64,000 bases of DNA from Actinoplanes lutulentus (GCF_003259845.1 NZ_QLMJ01000011.1:186001-250000), one strand, 5' to 3'. Counted from the stretch's first letter, positions 16,758 to 25,764 are shown. Notes: generated by a model from the letters alone, not told the origin. Program-made: numbers and translations.

Positions 16758-18561
16758 ATTTTTGTGCCCCTTGGATGCTCCAGCCCGCCGGCATGGTCCA
16801 GGCCGCTGAGCCGTCGAGAGGCGTGATCCCGCCGTTCCACGTCACCGCGTTGTCGCCGGCGAAGGCTGGTGTGGTGCCCGCGGCGACGACGCCGAGATCG
16901 GTCACCGACTGGTACGCGGCGTCACCGACGAACACGTGGGTGGTACCGCCGGCCGTTGCGGTCCACAGGGTCCGCGATCCGTCCGGGCTGACCGTGCCCT
17001 TGCTGTCGGTGCAGGTCGAGGGTGCGGTGCCGTCCGCCTTGACGTACCAGCGGCCGGAGACGCAGGTCGTGGCCTTCTTCTCCTCCACGGCGAGGTAGCC
17101 GGCCGGGGCGGGGATGTCGACGAGGGTCATCGAGCCCGTGGCGGGCCGGGCCGGCTGGGTCCAGCGGCCGGTGCCCAGGGCGTAGACGTACAGCGCGTGG
17201 TCGGTGTCCACGACGGCCAGGTGGCCGCTGTCCCGGGTGAAACCGGCCCGCATGGTCACCGACGAGGTACCGGGCACACCCTTCGGCATGGTGATCACCG
17301 TGGTGGTGCCGGTGGTCGCGTCGAAGAGCCGGACGTCCGTGGTCGCCGCGCACACCATGGTCCCGTCGGTCAGCGGAGCGGGCCGGCCGGTCATCCAGGT
17401 GGCGTAGCGGCCGGAGGCGTCCAGGGCCGCGTTCATCACGCAGGCGGTGGCGGACTCGGCGGCGAGACGGCGGGTGGTCAGGCCGGCGCCGGTGAGGAAG
17501 AGGCCGGGGTCGGCGGCGGGTCCGCGGTAGAGCAGGCGTCCGGTCGAGGCCGAGGCGACGTAGTCACCGGTGACGAGGGCGGTGGCGCGGTGCGGAGCGG
17601 CCATCTCGACGGTGTGGATCGTGCCATTGGAGGCGGCAAACAGGTATCCGCCGCTCGGCGTCTCCGTCGGCGCCGGGGTCGGCTGCGTCGTCGGTGCGGT
17701 GGTCGGCGGGATCGGCGGCTGCGTCGTCGGCCCGGCCGTGGGCTCGGTCGTGGGGGCGGTCGGACCCGTTGCCGGCTCCGTCGTGGGCGCGGTGGGTCCC
17801 GTCGTCGGCGCTGTCGGTCCCGTCGTCGGTCCGGTCGTCGGGCCCGTTGTTGGCGTGGGCGTCGGCTGGGTCGCCGGGGGCGTGCTGGGTGCCGCCTGGG
17901 TGATCAGCGTCCGGACCGGGCCGGTGTACCCGCCCCGGCTCTTCGTCGCCGCCACGGTGACCCGCCACGACGTGCGTCCGGCCTGGGCCGGTGCCTTCAC
18001 CGTGATCCGGAACTGCCCGCCCGACGTGCTCGTGGCCCGTCCCGCGGTCTCCCAGGAACGGCCGTTCCACCGCTGTGCGGTCACGGCCCGGCCCAAGTCC
18101 CCCGGGGTCAGCCGGCCGGTGAGTGCGAGCGCCTTGCCGACCGTCGCGGTGGCCGGGCTGAACGCCGTGGTGGCCGTCGTCGCGGTCCACAGCCGCACGG
18201 CCCGCTGCGCCGAGGCGACGGCCCGGTAGCTGCCGGAGGCGGGCGCGTAGACCCGGACCGTCCAGGTGCCGGCCGCCGCCGGGCGTACCTTCAGCGTGAA
18301 CTGGCCGCTGGACCCGGTGCGGGCGGTCGCCAGGACGGACCATTTGCCGCCCGAGTTCCGTTCCAGGCGTACCGTCCGATTCTTGCCGGGCGTCAGCTTC
18401 CCGGTCACCGAGGCGGTGGCCCCGGTCCGCATGTCCGCCGGGATCGAGGCGGTGACCTTCGACGCGGTGGCCGCCAGGGCCGGGCCGGAAGGTACCACCA
18501 GGATTGTGCTCAGAACCGCGACGGCCAGGCCGAACAGGCTGACCCGACGTTTGCCACCCAC
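16756..18561 (-). CDS. Large secreted protein with Ig-like repeats and PT-rich linker
   Basis: 601 residues. A signal peptide (about 1-30, ending GPALAAT) is followed by two beta-sandwich repeats (about 30-220), each with a GKLTPG or GRLTPG start, as in bacterial Ig-like or carboxypeptidase-regulatory-like folds. A Pro/Thr linker of about 80 residues built from GPTTGPT-like steps follows, then a 290-residue C-terminal domain with regularly spaced DxSGRY- and DSGHLAVVD-like segments suggestive of a beta-propeller. No catalytic motif was seen. Probable role: cell-surface or secreted binding protein. The linker DNA is repetitive and may vary in length. Confidence 0.8.
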   Translation of the reverse strand: MGGKRRVSLFGLAVAVLSTILVVPSGPALAATASKVTASIPADMRTGATASVTGKLTPGKNRTVRLERNSGGKWSVLATARTGSSGQFTLKVRPAAAGTWTVRVYAPASGSYRAVASAQRAVRLWTATTATTAFSPATATVGKALALTGRLTPGDLGRAVTAQRWNGRSWETAGRATSTSGGQFRITVKAPAQAGRTSWRVTVAATKSRGGYTGPVRTLITQAAPSTPPATQPTPTPTTGPTTGPTTGPTAPTTGPTAPTTEPATGPTAPTTEPTAGPTTQPPIPPTTAPTTQPTPAPTETPSGGYLFAASNGTIHTVEMAAPHRATALVTGDYVASASTGRLLYRGPAADPGLFLTGAGLTTRRLAAESATACVMNAALDASGRYATWMTGRPAPLTDGTMVCAATTDVRLFDATTGTTTVITMPKGVPGTSSVTMRAGFTRDSGHLAVVDTDHALYVYALGTGRWTQPARPATGSMTLVDIPAPAGYLAVEEKKATTCVSGRWYVKADGTAPSTCTDSKGTVSPDGSRTLWTATAGGTTHVFVGDAAYQSVTDLGVVAAGTTPAFAGDNAVTWNGGITPLDGSAAWTMPAGWSIQGAQK

Positions 18562-18797
18562 GCGACGAACCCACTCTCGAACCGGAAACGAAACCGGGTG
18601 AGACGGTAGGTGCTCGTCGATGGCGAATTATCGCCCTATTTCCGCTTGTAGCCTCGGTGCCGGAAAAGTCAGACGGCTCGGCGGATCCCACTCCACCCAC
18701 CCGGCCGGGTGGGGTAGGCCGGACAGACCCGAGGCCTGGCACACCCGTGCGAGATCGGAGGCTCCCGGTTCCGCCCGGTGGCGGCTACCCTCTAGGC

Positions 18798-18980
18798 ATG
18801 GAGCAGGACACCAGCGCCCAGCGCAGCATGACCGACGTCCTCGCCGAGCTCGGTGTCACGGTCACCGCCGAGGGCAAGGCCCGCGCCCGCGCCCGCCTCC
18901 AGGAGGCCGACGCCCGCCGCGACCACACCACTCGAGCAGCCTTCCTGGCCGAAATCCGCTCCCGCCCCGCAGCAGCGTGA
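18798..18980 (+). CDS. Small charged protein, possible antitoxin
   Basis: 60 residues, helical and rich in Ala/Arg/Glu (TVTAEGKARARARLQEADARRD). Length, charge and position as the first of three overlapping genes ending in a PIN-domain protein suggest a VapB-like antitoxin, but no DNA-binding fold is obvious. The stop overlaps the GTG of the next reading frame (GTGA). Confidence 0.6.
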   Translation: MEQDTSAQRSMTDVLAELGVTVTAEGKARARARLQEADARRDHTTRAAFLAEIRSRPAAA

Positions 18981-19129
18981 CCCGGCCCACCCACCCGCCC
19001 GATCCCACCCACCCGACCGGCCCCGGCCACCCGCACGGCGACAGCCGGCTAATTGAGGCCGCCCGCACGACCGGTGACGGCCGCGTGACCGCCAGGGCCG
19101 GCGGCGTCCGGCTGGTGTCGGTCGCGTGA
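18977..19129 (+). CDS. Possible 50-residue linking gene in a three-gene overlap
   Basis: GTG at 18977 lies within the stop region of the upstream gene, and TGA 19127-19129 overlaps the GTG of the PIN gene, so both junctions read GTGA. The product starts with a Pro/His-rich segment and ends RLIEAARTTGDGRVTARAGG. Two exact coupling overlaps argue for translation. The composition is odd, and I am not certain it is a gene. Confidence 0.4.
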   Translation: MTRPTHPPDPTHPTGPGHPHGDSRLIEAARTTGDGRVTARAGGVRLVSVA

Positions 19130-19527
19130 CCGACGAGCCTCGCACGGTCCGGCTGGTGATCGACACGTCGGCGGTGGTCGCCTGGACCCGCGGTTCGCTG
19201 GCGGTCGGCGAGCTGATCGCCGAGATCGACGACGAGCACGGCGCGGTCGTCCTGCCGCTGCCCTGCCTGATCGAGGCCGCCCACCTCACCGGCCTGCTGG
19301 AACAGCTACGGCTGGACGCGCTGATCGCCCACCGCGCGGTCTACCTGCTCTCCGACGACCCCCAGGACTGGCAGGCCCTGGCAACCCTCCGAGGCCTGGT
19401 AGGCACACCGGACCGAGCCTCAGCGGCAATGCTGGCCCTGGACGCGAACGTCGACGTCCTGACCCGCGACGCCACCTGGTACACCCCAGTAGCCGGCGGC
19501 AAAGCCACCCTCGAATTCAACGACTGA
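19126..19527 (+). CDS. PIN-domain protein, probable VapC-like ribonuclease toxin
   Basis: 133 residues. The opening RLVIDTSAVVAWTRG carries the first conserved acidic residue of PIN nucleases. A central acidic residue is in LPCLIEAAHLTG, and the C-terminal ALDANVDVLTRDATWY gives the last conserved aspartates that bind metal. PIN toxins cleave RNA when freed from their antitoxin. The gene is coupled by overlap to the small upstream genes. VapC-like is likely; a non-toxin PIN role cannot be excluded. Confidence 0.75.
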   Translation: MTDEPRTVRLVIDTSAVVAWTRGSLAVGELIAEIDDEHGAVVLPLPCLIEAAHLTGLLEQLRLDALIAHRAVYLLSDDPQDWQALATLRGLVGTPDRASAAMLALDANVDVLTRDATWYTPVAGGKATLEFND

Positions 19528-19681
19528 CCCCACACCCCCAACCACCGCCCGCACCCGCACCGCCACACCGCCGCGCCGTCAGACCGCCACACCGCCGCGC
19601 CGCCAGGCCGCCGCGCCGTTGCGCCGCCGCGCCGTTGCGCCGTTGCGCCATTGCGCCGTCCGGGCGGCATTGGCCCAGAAC

Positions 19682-19822
19682 CAGCTGTACACAGCGGTCG
19701 CCATACGCGACAGCCGGCAGCCGTGAGCGACAGCCTGCAGAAACCGGCTGTCGCTGGCGGTCGCCACGCCGTACAGCCGGCAGCCATGAGCGACAGCCGA
19801 GCGGTATCGGAACGGCACGAGC
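19682..19822. repeat. Dispersed repeat family B, copy 1
   Basis: Alternating direct and inverted copies of ACAGCCGGCAGCC and GAGCGACAGCC blocks with GGTCGCCA(T/C)(A/G)C spacers. The same blocks recur at 45735-46010 and 52018-52160. Confidence 0.7.
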
Positions 19823-20005
19823 CGGCTCTCAGCACTGCCACAAGGCTCGCGAGTCAGTACTGACCCTGCCGGTTAAAGGAAATCCCGCAGGCAGCGGACG
19901 TTAGGTCTTGATCGCCTTCCCGCCTCAGTCCTCCCGCGGCGATCGTGGTCCCCTAACCACACCCTGGCGGGAACGGCGGCCCAAGATCGCCCAGGCCCGA
20001 GACGG

Positions 20006-20048
20006 GCGTGTCGATTTCGGGTTAGCTACGCCCCCAAACTAGACACGC
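20006..20048. repeat. GTGTCGA hairpin repeat (family A), copy 2
   Basis: Arms GCGTGTCGA (20006-20014) and TAGACACGC (20040-20048), with one mismatch. The loop starts TTTCGGGTT. Confidence 0.7.
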
Positions 20049-20068
20049 ACCCCGCGGATCGCCTGCTC

Positions 20069-20109
20069 TGTGTCGATTACGGGTTCGATACCCACCTCAA
20101 CTCGACACA
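20069..20109. repeat. GTGTCGA hairpin repeat (family A), copy 3
   Basis: Arms TGTGTCGA and TCGACACA, perfect. The loop holds TTACGGGTTCGATAC, close to the loops of copies 4 and 6. Confidence 0.75.
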
Positions 20110-20256
20110 CACCGGGCGGGGATGCTCACGGCGCGTCGTCCTCGGCCTCACCGGGCGGAATCCGGCCCCGGGCGGCCGAGACGAGCTGGCAGTCGGGACA
20201 AGTCGGCAGCGGGACGAGCCGGCCGCCGGGACGCCTGGAAGCGAGCGGCTGGCGGC

Positions 20257-21558
20257 TCAGGCTTTCAGCAGGGTGTTCAGCAGGCCGGCGGCTGCCTCCG
20301 GGTGGTCCGCGGATAGCAGGCCCGCCGCTGCCAGGACGTACTCCGCGTCGACCACCGTGCGGGCCTGCTCCGGCATGGCCCAGCCGCCGGCCAGGTCGCC
20401 CAGGACCGCGCCGAGGACGTGCTCGCCGCCGCCGTGCCGGAGCACTCCCCCGGAGCCGATTACCAGCCGCACGTCGCGCAGGTCGCGGCCGCCGGTTCGG
20501 GGCTGTCCCGGCCCGGCGGAGTGGCCGCGCGCGTGCCGCCGCAGTGCGACGACCGCCGCTGCCGCCGCCAGCTGTTGCTCCTCACCACGGGCGTGAAGCA
20601 GAGCCGGACCCCCCGAGACGGCACCCCGCGAGGCGGGAGCACCGGCTAAAGAGAGCTTCTCCGCCGCTGCCGCCGCCCGGGTCCCGTCCGCTCCCACGGC
20701 CACCCCGAGATCGCCCTCGACCGTCCGGGAGCGCCACAACGTCCCGGCCACGTCCCGCCGGGGGCCGGTCTCGCTCTCCGCGTCCGGGATCAGCGCCGAG
20801 TACACATCGGTGGTCGCCCCGCCGACATCGACCACGAGTACTCCGTACCCCGTGAGGTCGGCCAGCAGCTCCACCCCGGCGAGGACGGCGTCCGGGGTCG
20901 CCGAGCGGACCAGCGAGCCGAACCGCGGCCCCTTCGACAGGCGCTTGCCGCCGATCACGTGGCGCAGGAACACCTCCCGGATCGCGGTGCGGGCCGGCAG
21001 CGGATCGAGCACGCCGATGCGCGGCAGCACGTTGCTGGTCAGCGTGACCGGCACACCCCGCGAGCGAAGCAGCGACGCCACCGACGGTCCCACCGACGCG
21101 TTGCCCGCCACCACGACCGGCACCCGGAAGCGCGCCGCCGCCAGCCGCCGGGCGTTGTGCAGCAGTGTTGCTGCGTCGCCGCCGTCGGTGCCGCCCACCA
21201 GCAGGACCACGTCCGGCCGGGCCGCGCGCACGGCTGCCAGACCCGGCCCGGAGAGCGGGCCCGCCGCGACGTGCACCACCTGCGCTCCGGCCGACAGCCC
21301 GACGCGGTGCCCGGCCTCGGCGGTGACCAGTGACTCGTACCCGATGACCGCGAGCCGCAGCCCGCCTCCCGCGGAGGAACACACGTAGAGATCGCCGTCG
21401 CCGCCCACGGCGGCGACGGCGGCATCCAGGCCGTGCAGCACGTCGGTCGCGGAGGTCGTCGGAACCTCAGCGCGGCGGATCAGTCGCGCGCCGTCGAGGT
21501 CGATCTTCGCGGCTTTCGTGTACGTGGACCCGACATCCACACAGACCACAGAACTCAC
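20257..21558 (-). CDS. MutL/GlmL-type ASKHA ATPase, putative aminomutase reactivase
   Basis: 433 residues of the MutL (GlmL) family. The phosphate-1 motif CVDVGSTYTKAAKIDLDG is at the start, a second ATPase motif VVDVGGATTDVYSA near residue 250, and a glycine-rich IGSGGVLRHGGG adenosine region near 365. Relatives accompany glutamate mutase and ornithine or lysine aminomutases and are thought to exchange damaged cobalamin. Here it is the last gene of the kdd-kamDE-kal operon and its GTG overlaps the kal stop. The reactivase role is inferred from context. Confidence 0.85.
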   Translation of the reverse strand: MSSVVCVDVGSTYTKAAKIDLDGARLIRRAEVPTTSATDVLHGLDAAVAAVGGDGDLYVCSSAGGGLRLAVIGYESLVTAEAGHRVGLSAGAQVVHVAAGPLSGPGLAAVRAARPDVVLLVGGTDGGDAATLLHNARRLAAARFRVPVVVAGNASVGPSVASLLRSRGVPVTLTSNVLPRIGVLDPLPARTAIREVFLRHVIGGKRLSKGPRFGSLVRSATPDAVLAGVELLADLTGYGVLVVDVGGATTDVYSALIPDAESETGPRRDVAGTLWRSRTVEGDLGVAVGADGTRAAAAAEKLSLAGAPASRGAVSGGPALLHARGEEQQLAAAAAVVALRRHARGHSAGPGQPRTGGRDLRDVRLVIGSGGVLRHGGGEHVLGAVLGDLAGGWAMPEQARTVVDAEYVLAAAGLLSADHPEAAAGLLNTLLKA

Positions 21559-21920
21559 GAGTGGGCAGGCACGACGACCGTCCCGACGGCGGTCACCGCG
21601 ACGATCGGCTCGTCGAGGACCTGAGCGGCCGACCCCGAGGTGCCCCGGCAGACGACCTTGGACTCGAAGTAGATGCGCCGCGACCGGTTGCCCATGTGCA
21701 CGACGTTCCCGGTGATCTCGAGGACGTCGCCGGCCTGCACCGGCGCCTTGAACTGCACGTCGGAGTAGGACGCGAACAGCCCCTCGTCGCCGTCGAGTTG
21801 AATGCACACCTCGGTGGCGACGTCGCCGAACAGGCCGAGCGAGTACGCCCCGTCGACGAGATTCCCCGCGTAGTGGGCATGCGAGTACGGCACATAACGG
21901 CGATGCGTGACAGTGATCAA
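21555..21920 (-). CDS. kal: 3-aminobutyryl-CoA ammonia-lyase-like hotdog protein
   Basis: 121 residues with a hotdog fold signature: SHAHYAGNLVDGAYSLGLFGDVATE followed by GDEGLFASYSDVQFKAPVQAGDVLEITGN. This resembles Kal, which removes ammonia from L-3-aminobutyryl-CoA to give crotonyl-CoA in lysine fermentation. The TTG start overlaps the kamE stop (TTGA) and the gene's own stop overlaps the next GTG. Acyl-CoA thioesterases share the fold, but position after kamDE and the HYAGNLVDG motif favour Kal. Confidence 0.82.
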   Translation of the reverse strand: MITVTHRRYVPYSHAHYAGNLVDGAYSLGLFGDVATEVCIQLDGDEGLFASYSDVQFKAPVQAGDVLEITGNVVHMGNRSRRIYFESKVVCRGTSGSAAQVLDEPIVAVTAVGTVVVPAHS

Positions 21921-22657
21921 CTCTTGCTCCCCGCGGTCAGAAGGGCGTGGACGAGATAGGAGGCGACCTCGCGCGGCGTGGTGCCCCGCCCGAAGATCCG
22001 ATCGACGCCGAGCTCACCGGTCATCAGCTCGTCGAAGCGCGGCCCGCCGACGATCAGCAGCGGCCGCCGCCCGGCGGGCAGGGCCTCGCGGAACGCGGCC
22101 GACATGGCCCGGGTGTTCTGCAGGTGCGCGTCGCGCTGGGTGACGACCTGGGAGACCAGTACCGCGTCGGCGTTGCGTTCCCGGGCGGTCTCGACGAGTT
22201 CGGGCACCGAGACCTGGGCGCCCATGTTGGTGACGGAGAGCTCGGAGTAGTACTCCAGGCCCTTCTCCCCGGCGATGCCCTTGAGGTTGAGGATCGCGTC
22301 GATGCCGACGGTGTGCGCGTCGGTGCCGATGCAGGCGCCGACCACGTTGAGCCGGCGGCGCAGGCCCTTCTTGATGGCCGCGTTGACCTCTTTGGCGCTG
22401 AGCAGCGGGAAGTCACGTTCGACGACTTGCACCTGCTCGGTGTCGACGAGGTGGGCCACCTTGCCGTAGACGACGAAGAAGGTGAACCCGTCACCCATCT
22501 GTTTGGCGTGCACGAGCATCGCCGGTTCCATGCCCATCTTGCCGGCGAGCTGCAGCGCGGCGCCCTCGGCGCGTTTGTCGTGCGGGATCGGCAGGGTGAA
22601 GGAGAGCTGCACCATGCCGTCGCCGGTGGTGTCCCCGTAAGGCCGGACGATGCTCAC
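21917..22657 (-). CDS. kamE: Beta-lysine 5,6-aminomutase beta subunit
   Basis: 246 residues. The N-terminal dimerisation region ends with LPIPHDKRAEGAALQLAGKMG. The cobalamin-binding domain carries GACIGTDAHTVGIDAILNLKG, containing the DxHxxG base-off histidine. The last third is the Rossmann part with ELVETARERNADAVLVSQVVTQRDAH and LLIVGGPR. With KamD it moves the terminal amino group of beta-lysine (or D-lysine) from C6 to C5 using adenosylcobalamin and PLP. The GTG overlaps the kamD stop (GTGA). Confidence 0.93.
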   Translation of the reverse strand: MSIVRPYGDTTGDGMVQLSFTLPIPHDKRAEGAALQLAGKMGMEPAMLVHAKQMGDGFTFFVVYGKVAHLVDTEQVQVVERDFPLLSAKEVNAAIKKGLRRRLNVVGACIGTDAHTVGIDAILNLKGIAGEKGLEYYSELSVTNMGAQVSVPELVETARERNADAVLVSQVVTQRDAHLQNTRAMSAAFREALPAGRRPLLIVGGPRFDELMTGELGVDRIFGRGTTPREVASYLVHALLTAGSKS

Positions 22658-24216
22658 GCGACCTCCTCCAGGATCGAGGTCACCGGGTTGAAGTAACCGC
22701 CGGCATGACGAGCCACGCCGTCCAAGCCCTTCCCCCGGTCCGCGGGGCGTTTCATGATGCCGAAGGTGCCGTCGGCGATGGCGTCCAGCAGGGTGTCGTC
22801 GACGATCTTCTCCAGCAGGTCGATCGCCTCGCCGAGAACCTGGTTGGCCCGGCCCCGGATGAACGGGCCGGGGGTGAAGTCCTCGTGCAGGTTGCCGGCG
22901 CCGTTGAGCACGTACCGCACGTTCTGCAGGGCGATGTCGCGGTCGGACAGCCACGGGGTGACCACGGCCTCGGTCATCATGCCGACGAGCAGGATGCCCT
23001 GCCCGGTGAGCGCCCCGGCCAGGTTGAAGAAGCCGTCGAGCAGGTTGCCCCGGAAGACGTCGCCGGTCATGTGCTTGGTCGGCGGCATCCATTTCAGGGG
23101 CGCGTCCGGGAACAGTTCGCGGGCGAGCAGCGCGTGCGCGAGCTCCAGGCGGAACGAGTCCGGCAGATCCGGGTTGATCTCGAACGCGTGCCCCAGCCCG
23201 AGCTGCCAGTCCTCCAGACCCGCCTCGTGCGCGAAGAACTCGTTGAGCAGCTGCGACACCGTCACCGTGTGCGCGGCGTCCACGGCGTCGGCGGTGGTCA
23301 GGTAGTTGTCCTCGCCGGTGTTGATGATGATGCCGGCGCGGGCGTGCACCTGACGGGAGAACCGCTGGTCGACGAACGTACGGATCGGGTTGATGTCGCG
23401 GAAGAGGATCCCGTACATCGAGTCGTTGAGCATCATGTCGAGGCGTTCCATGCCGGCGAGCGCCGCGATCTCCGGCATGCACAGCCCGGACGCGTAGTTC
23501 GTCAGCCGGATATATCGTCCTAATTCGCGGGATGTCTCGTCCAGCGCCGCCCGCATCAGCCGGAAGTTCTCCTGGGTGGCATAGGTGCCGGCGAACCCCT
23601 CCCGGGTGGCGCCCTCGGGCACATAGTCCAGCAGCGACTGCCCGGTGGACCGGATCACCGCGATGACGTCGGCGCCGGCCCGGGCGGCGGCCTGCGCCTG
23701 TGGGATGTCCTCGTAGATGTCCCCGGTCGCGACGATCAGATAGATCCACGGCCGTTGCGCCGGATTGCCATGCCGTTTGATCAGCCGGTCGCGCGCCACC
23801 CGCTGCCGGTCCACGATCTTGATGCCGGCCCGCGCCGCCTTCGACGCCGCGCGCCTGGCCGCCGAGATGTCACCTTTACGAGACGGGAGGGTGAACCGGA
23901 CCGAGCCGGCCGCCGCCTTCTGCGCCAGCGTCGTCAGATCCTCCGACCCCGACGACAGCAACGCGTGAAACGCCGGCACCGCGACCCCGTGCTCCAGGCC
24001 GACGTCCGCGCGGACCGCGTCGACCAGGCGGTTCACCCAGGGGATGCCGTCCGGGTCGGCGCCGGTCACGCCGGCCAGACGCAGCACCGCACGTTCCACC
24101 GACACGGTGGTGTGCGACCGCGCCAGGTCGACGACGGGCTGTCCCGCCCGCGCCGCCAGCGCACGGGCCCGCGCCACGATGCGCGGGTCAAGATCCAGCT
24201 TCCCGGACAAGGCCAC
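22654..24216 (-). CDS. kamD: Beta-lysine 5,6-aminomutase alpha subunit
   Basis: 520 residues, full family length, carrying the TIM-barrel that holds the PLP-substrate adduct. Recognisable blocks: WIYLIVATGDIYEDIPQAQ, GADVIAVIRSTGQSLLDYVPEG, FAGTYATQENFRLMR, MMLNDSMYGILFRDIN and KWMPPTKHMTGD. The C-terminal FGIMKRPADRGKGLDG is typical. The GTG start at 24216 lies 4 nt after the amidohydrolase stop with GGGGAG directly before it. It pairs with KamE. Confidence 0.95.
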   Translation of the reverse strand: MALSGKLDLDPRIVARARALAARAGQPVVDLARSHTTVSVERAVLRLAGVTGADPDGIPWVNRLVDAVRADVGLEHGVAVPAFHALLSSGSEDLTTLAQKAAAGSVRFTLPSRKGDISAARRAASKAARAGIKIVDRQRVARDRLIKRHGNPAQRPWIYLIVATGDIYEDIPQAQAAARAGADVIAVIRSTGQSLLDYVPEGATREGFAGTYATQENFRLMRAALDETSRELGRYIRLTNYASGLCMPEIAALAGMERLDMMLNDSMYGILFRDINPIRTFVDQRFSRQVHARAGIIINTGEDNYLTTADAVDAAHTVTVSQLLNEFFAHEAGLEDWQLGLGHAFEINPDLPDSFRLELAHALLARELFPDAPLKWMPPTKHMTGDVFRGNLLDGFFNLAGALTGQGILLVGMMTEAVVTPWLSDRDIALQNVRYVLNGAGNLHEDFTPGPFIRGRANQVLGEAIDLLEKIVDDTLLDAIADGTFGIMKRPADRGKGLDGVARHAGGYFNPVTSILEEVA

Positions 24217-24220
24217 TCCC

Positions 24221-25759
24221 CTACTCTTCGAAAATCGTCTCGCCGGACAGGACCGTGCGACGGCAGATCGGCCGTTCCGGTGTCACCCCGTCGACATCCG
24301 GCAGCAGTGACGGCAGCCCGGCCTGGGTGCCGCCCGGTGTCGTCCAGGTCGCGAACGTGGCCTGGGCGCCCGGGGCGAGCACGCCGGCGTCGCCGACTCC
24401 GGCGGCGCGCCAGCCGCCCTTGCTGGATGCCGCGAACGCCGCGCGCACGGTCATCCGGTAGATCGGGTTGCGCGGTGCGGCGGCGGCCACCACCATCGCC
24501 CACGGGTCGAGGGCGGTGACCGGCGAGTCGGAGCCGAACGCCAGTGCCACCCCGGTCGCGTGCATGGCGCCGATCGGGTTGCTGGCCAGGGCACGCTCGA
24601 CGCCGAGACGCTGGGCGTACATCCGGTCGGTGCCGCCCCAGAGGGCGTCGAAGACCGGCTGCACCGAGGCGATCACGCCGAACTCGACCATCCGGGCGAT
24701 CATCGCCTTGTCGATCAGCTCGACGTGCTCGATGCGGTGGTGTCCCTCGCGCAGTCTGTCGACGCCGACCTGCTTCGCGGCGATGGCGAACCCGTCCAGG
24801 ACCGTCTCGATCGCGGCGTCGCCGATGGCGTGGAAACCGCCCTGGAACCCGATCCGGACGCAGTCGAGCAGGTGCTCGCCGACCTGCTCGGCGGTCAGGA
24901 ACGCCTCGCCGCAGCCGTGGTCGCCGTCGAGGTATGGCATGCGCACCGACGCGGTCCGCGAACCGAGGGCGCCGTCCGCGTACAGGTCGCCGGCCGCGCC
25001 GTGGGCGCCCAGCTCACGGGCCTTCTCGGCGCCGCCGAGCTCGCCCCAGTAGCCGTACACTCGGGGCAGTTTCTGTCCGGAGAGCGCGAGCACCGAGGTG
25101 AAGTCGGCCTCGCTGGAGGTGCCCGGCCCGCCGCACTCGTGCACGGCGGCGATGCCCATCGAGGCGGCCTTGCGCAGCGCGGTGGTCTGCGCGGCCGTGC
25201 GCTGGCTGTCGGTGAGCGCGCCGAGCGCGACGGCCCGGACCGCGTGGTGGGCGTGCTCGCGCACCCAGCCCGACTCGTCGAATCCGTCGACCCCGCGCGC
25301 GGCCGGGAGCAGCGCCGACGAGGTCAGCGCCGAGTGCACCGACGCCTGTGACAGGTAGACGCGGCGTCCCCCGGCGGCCCGGTCCAGCTCAGCGGCGGTC
25401 GGCGGGGTCTGCTCAGCCCAGGTCGACTCGTCCCAGCCGTGCCCGTGCACGACCGCGTCGGCCCCCCGGGTCGCCGCGAACGCCGCCACCGCGTCGAGCA
25501 GCTCACCGGCCGAGCGCACCCCGGACAGGTCCAGGCCGTCGAACGCCAGACCGGTGTCGGTGGCGTGCAGGTGCGCGTCGACGAACGCCGGGGTGACCAG
25601 CGTGCCGTCCAGGTCCACGGTCCGGTCGGCGGCGGGCGCGTCGGCGGTCTGGCCGAGCCAGGCGATCTTCCCGTCGCGGACCAGCATCGCGGTGGCGCGC
25701 GGGTCGGCGGCGGAGTAGAAGCGGCCGTTGATGTACCGGGCGGAGGGTGATTCGCTCAT
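24221..25759 (-). CDS. Amidohydrolase family protein (YtcJ-like) in the lysine operon
   Basis: 512 residues. Amidohydrolase marks: small beta domain INGRFYSAADPRATAMLVRDGKIAWLG, HxH metal motif in FVDAHLHATDTG, VHECGGPGTS, FHAIGDAAIETVL, HRIEHVE, and AFGSDSPVTALDPW near the end. YtcJ-like enzymes hydrolyse N-acyl groups, amides or carbamates; the substrate cannot be read from sequence. It sits between kdd and kamD with 4-5 nt gaps, so it is made with the aminomutase. A deacylase feeding free lysine or a pathway intermediate is a guess. Confidence 0.88.
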   Translation of the reverse strand: MSESPSARYINGRFYSAADPRATAMLVRDGKIAWLGQTADAPAADRTVDLDGTLVTPAFVDAHLHATDTGLAFDGLDLSGVRSAGELLDAVAAFAATRGADAVVHGHGWDESTWAEQTPPTAAELDRAAGGRRVYLSQASVHSALTSSALLPAARGVDGFDESGWVREHAHHAVRAVALGALTDSQRTAAQTTALRKAASMGIAAVHECGGPGTSSEADFTSVLALSGQKLPRVYGYWGELGGAEKARELGAHGAAGDLYADGALGSRTASVRMPYLDGDHGCGEAFLTAEQVGEHLLDCVRIGFQGGFHAIGDAAIETVLDGFAIAAKQVGVDRLREGHHRIEHVELIDKAMIARMVEFGVIASVQPVFDALWGGTDRMYAQRLGVERALASNPIGAMHATGVALAFGSDSPVTALDPWAMVVAAAAPRNPIYRMTVRAAFAASSKGGWRAAGVGDAGVLAPGAQATFATWTTPGGTQAGLPSLLPDVDGVTPERPICRRTVLSGETIFEE

Positions 25760-25764
25760 GCGGG

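Larger units (their letters stand above)
19528..20256. other. Repeat-rich intergenic island 2
   Basis: About 730 bp without a gene. From left to right: a GCGCCGTT/GCCGCC simple repeat (19563-19672), a family B repeat cluster (19682-19822), an unremarkable stretch, and two GTGTCGA hairpins (20006-20048, 20069-20109). Confidence 0.7.

Noticed and set aside
21555..21920. Acyl-CoA thioesterase as the function of the hotdog gene
   Set aside because: The HYAGNLVDG-type motif and position right after kamE fit 3-aminobutyryl-CoA ammonia-lyase better; a thioesterase activity is not fully excluded.
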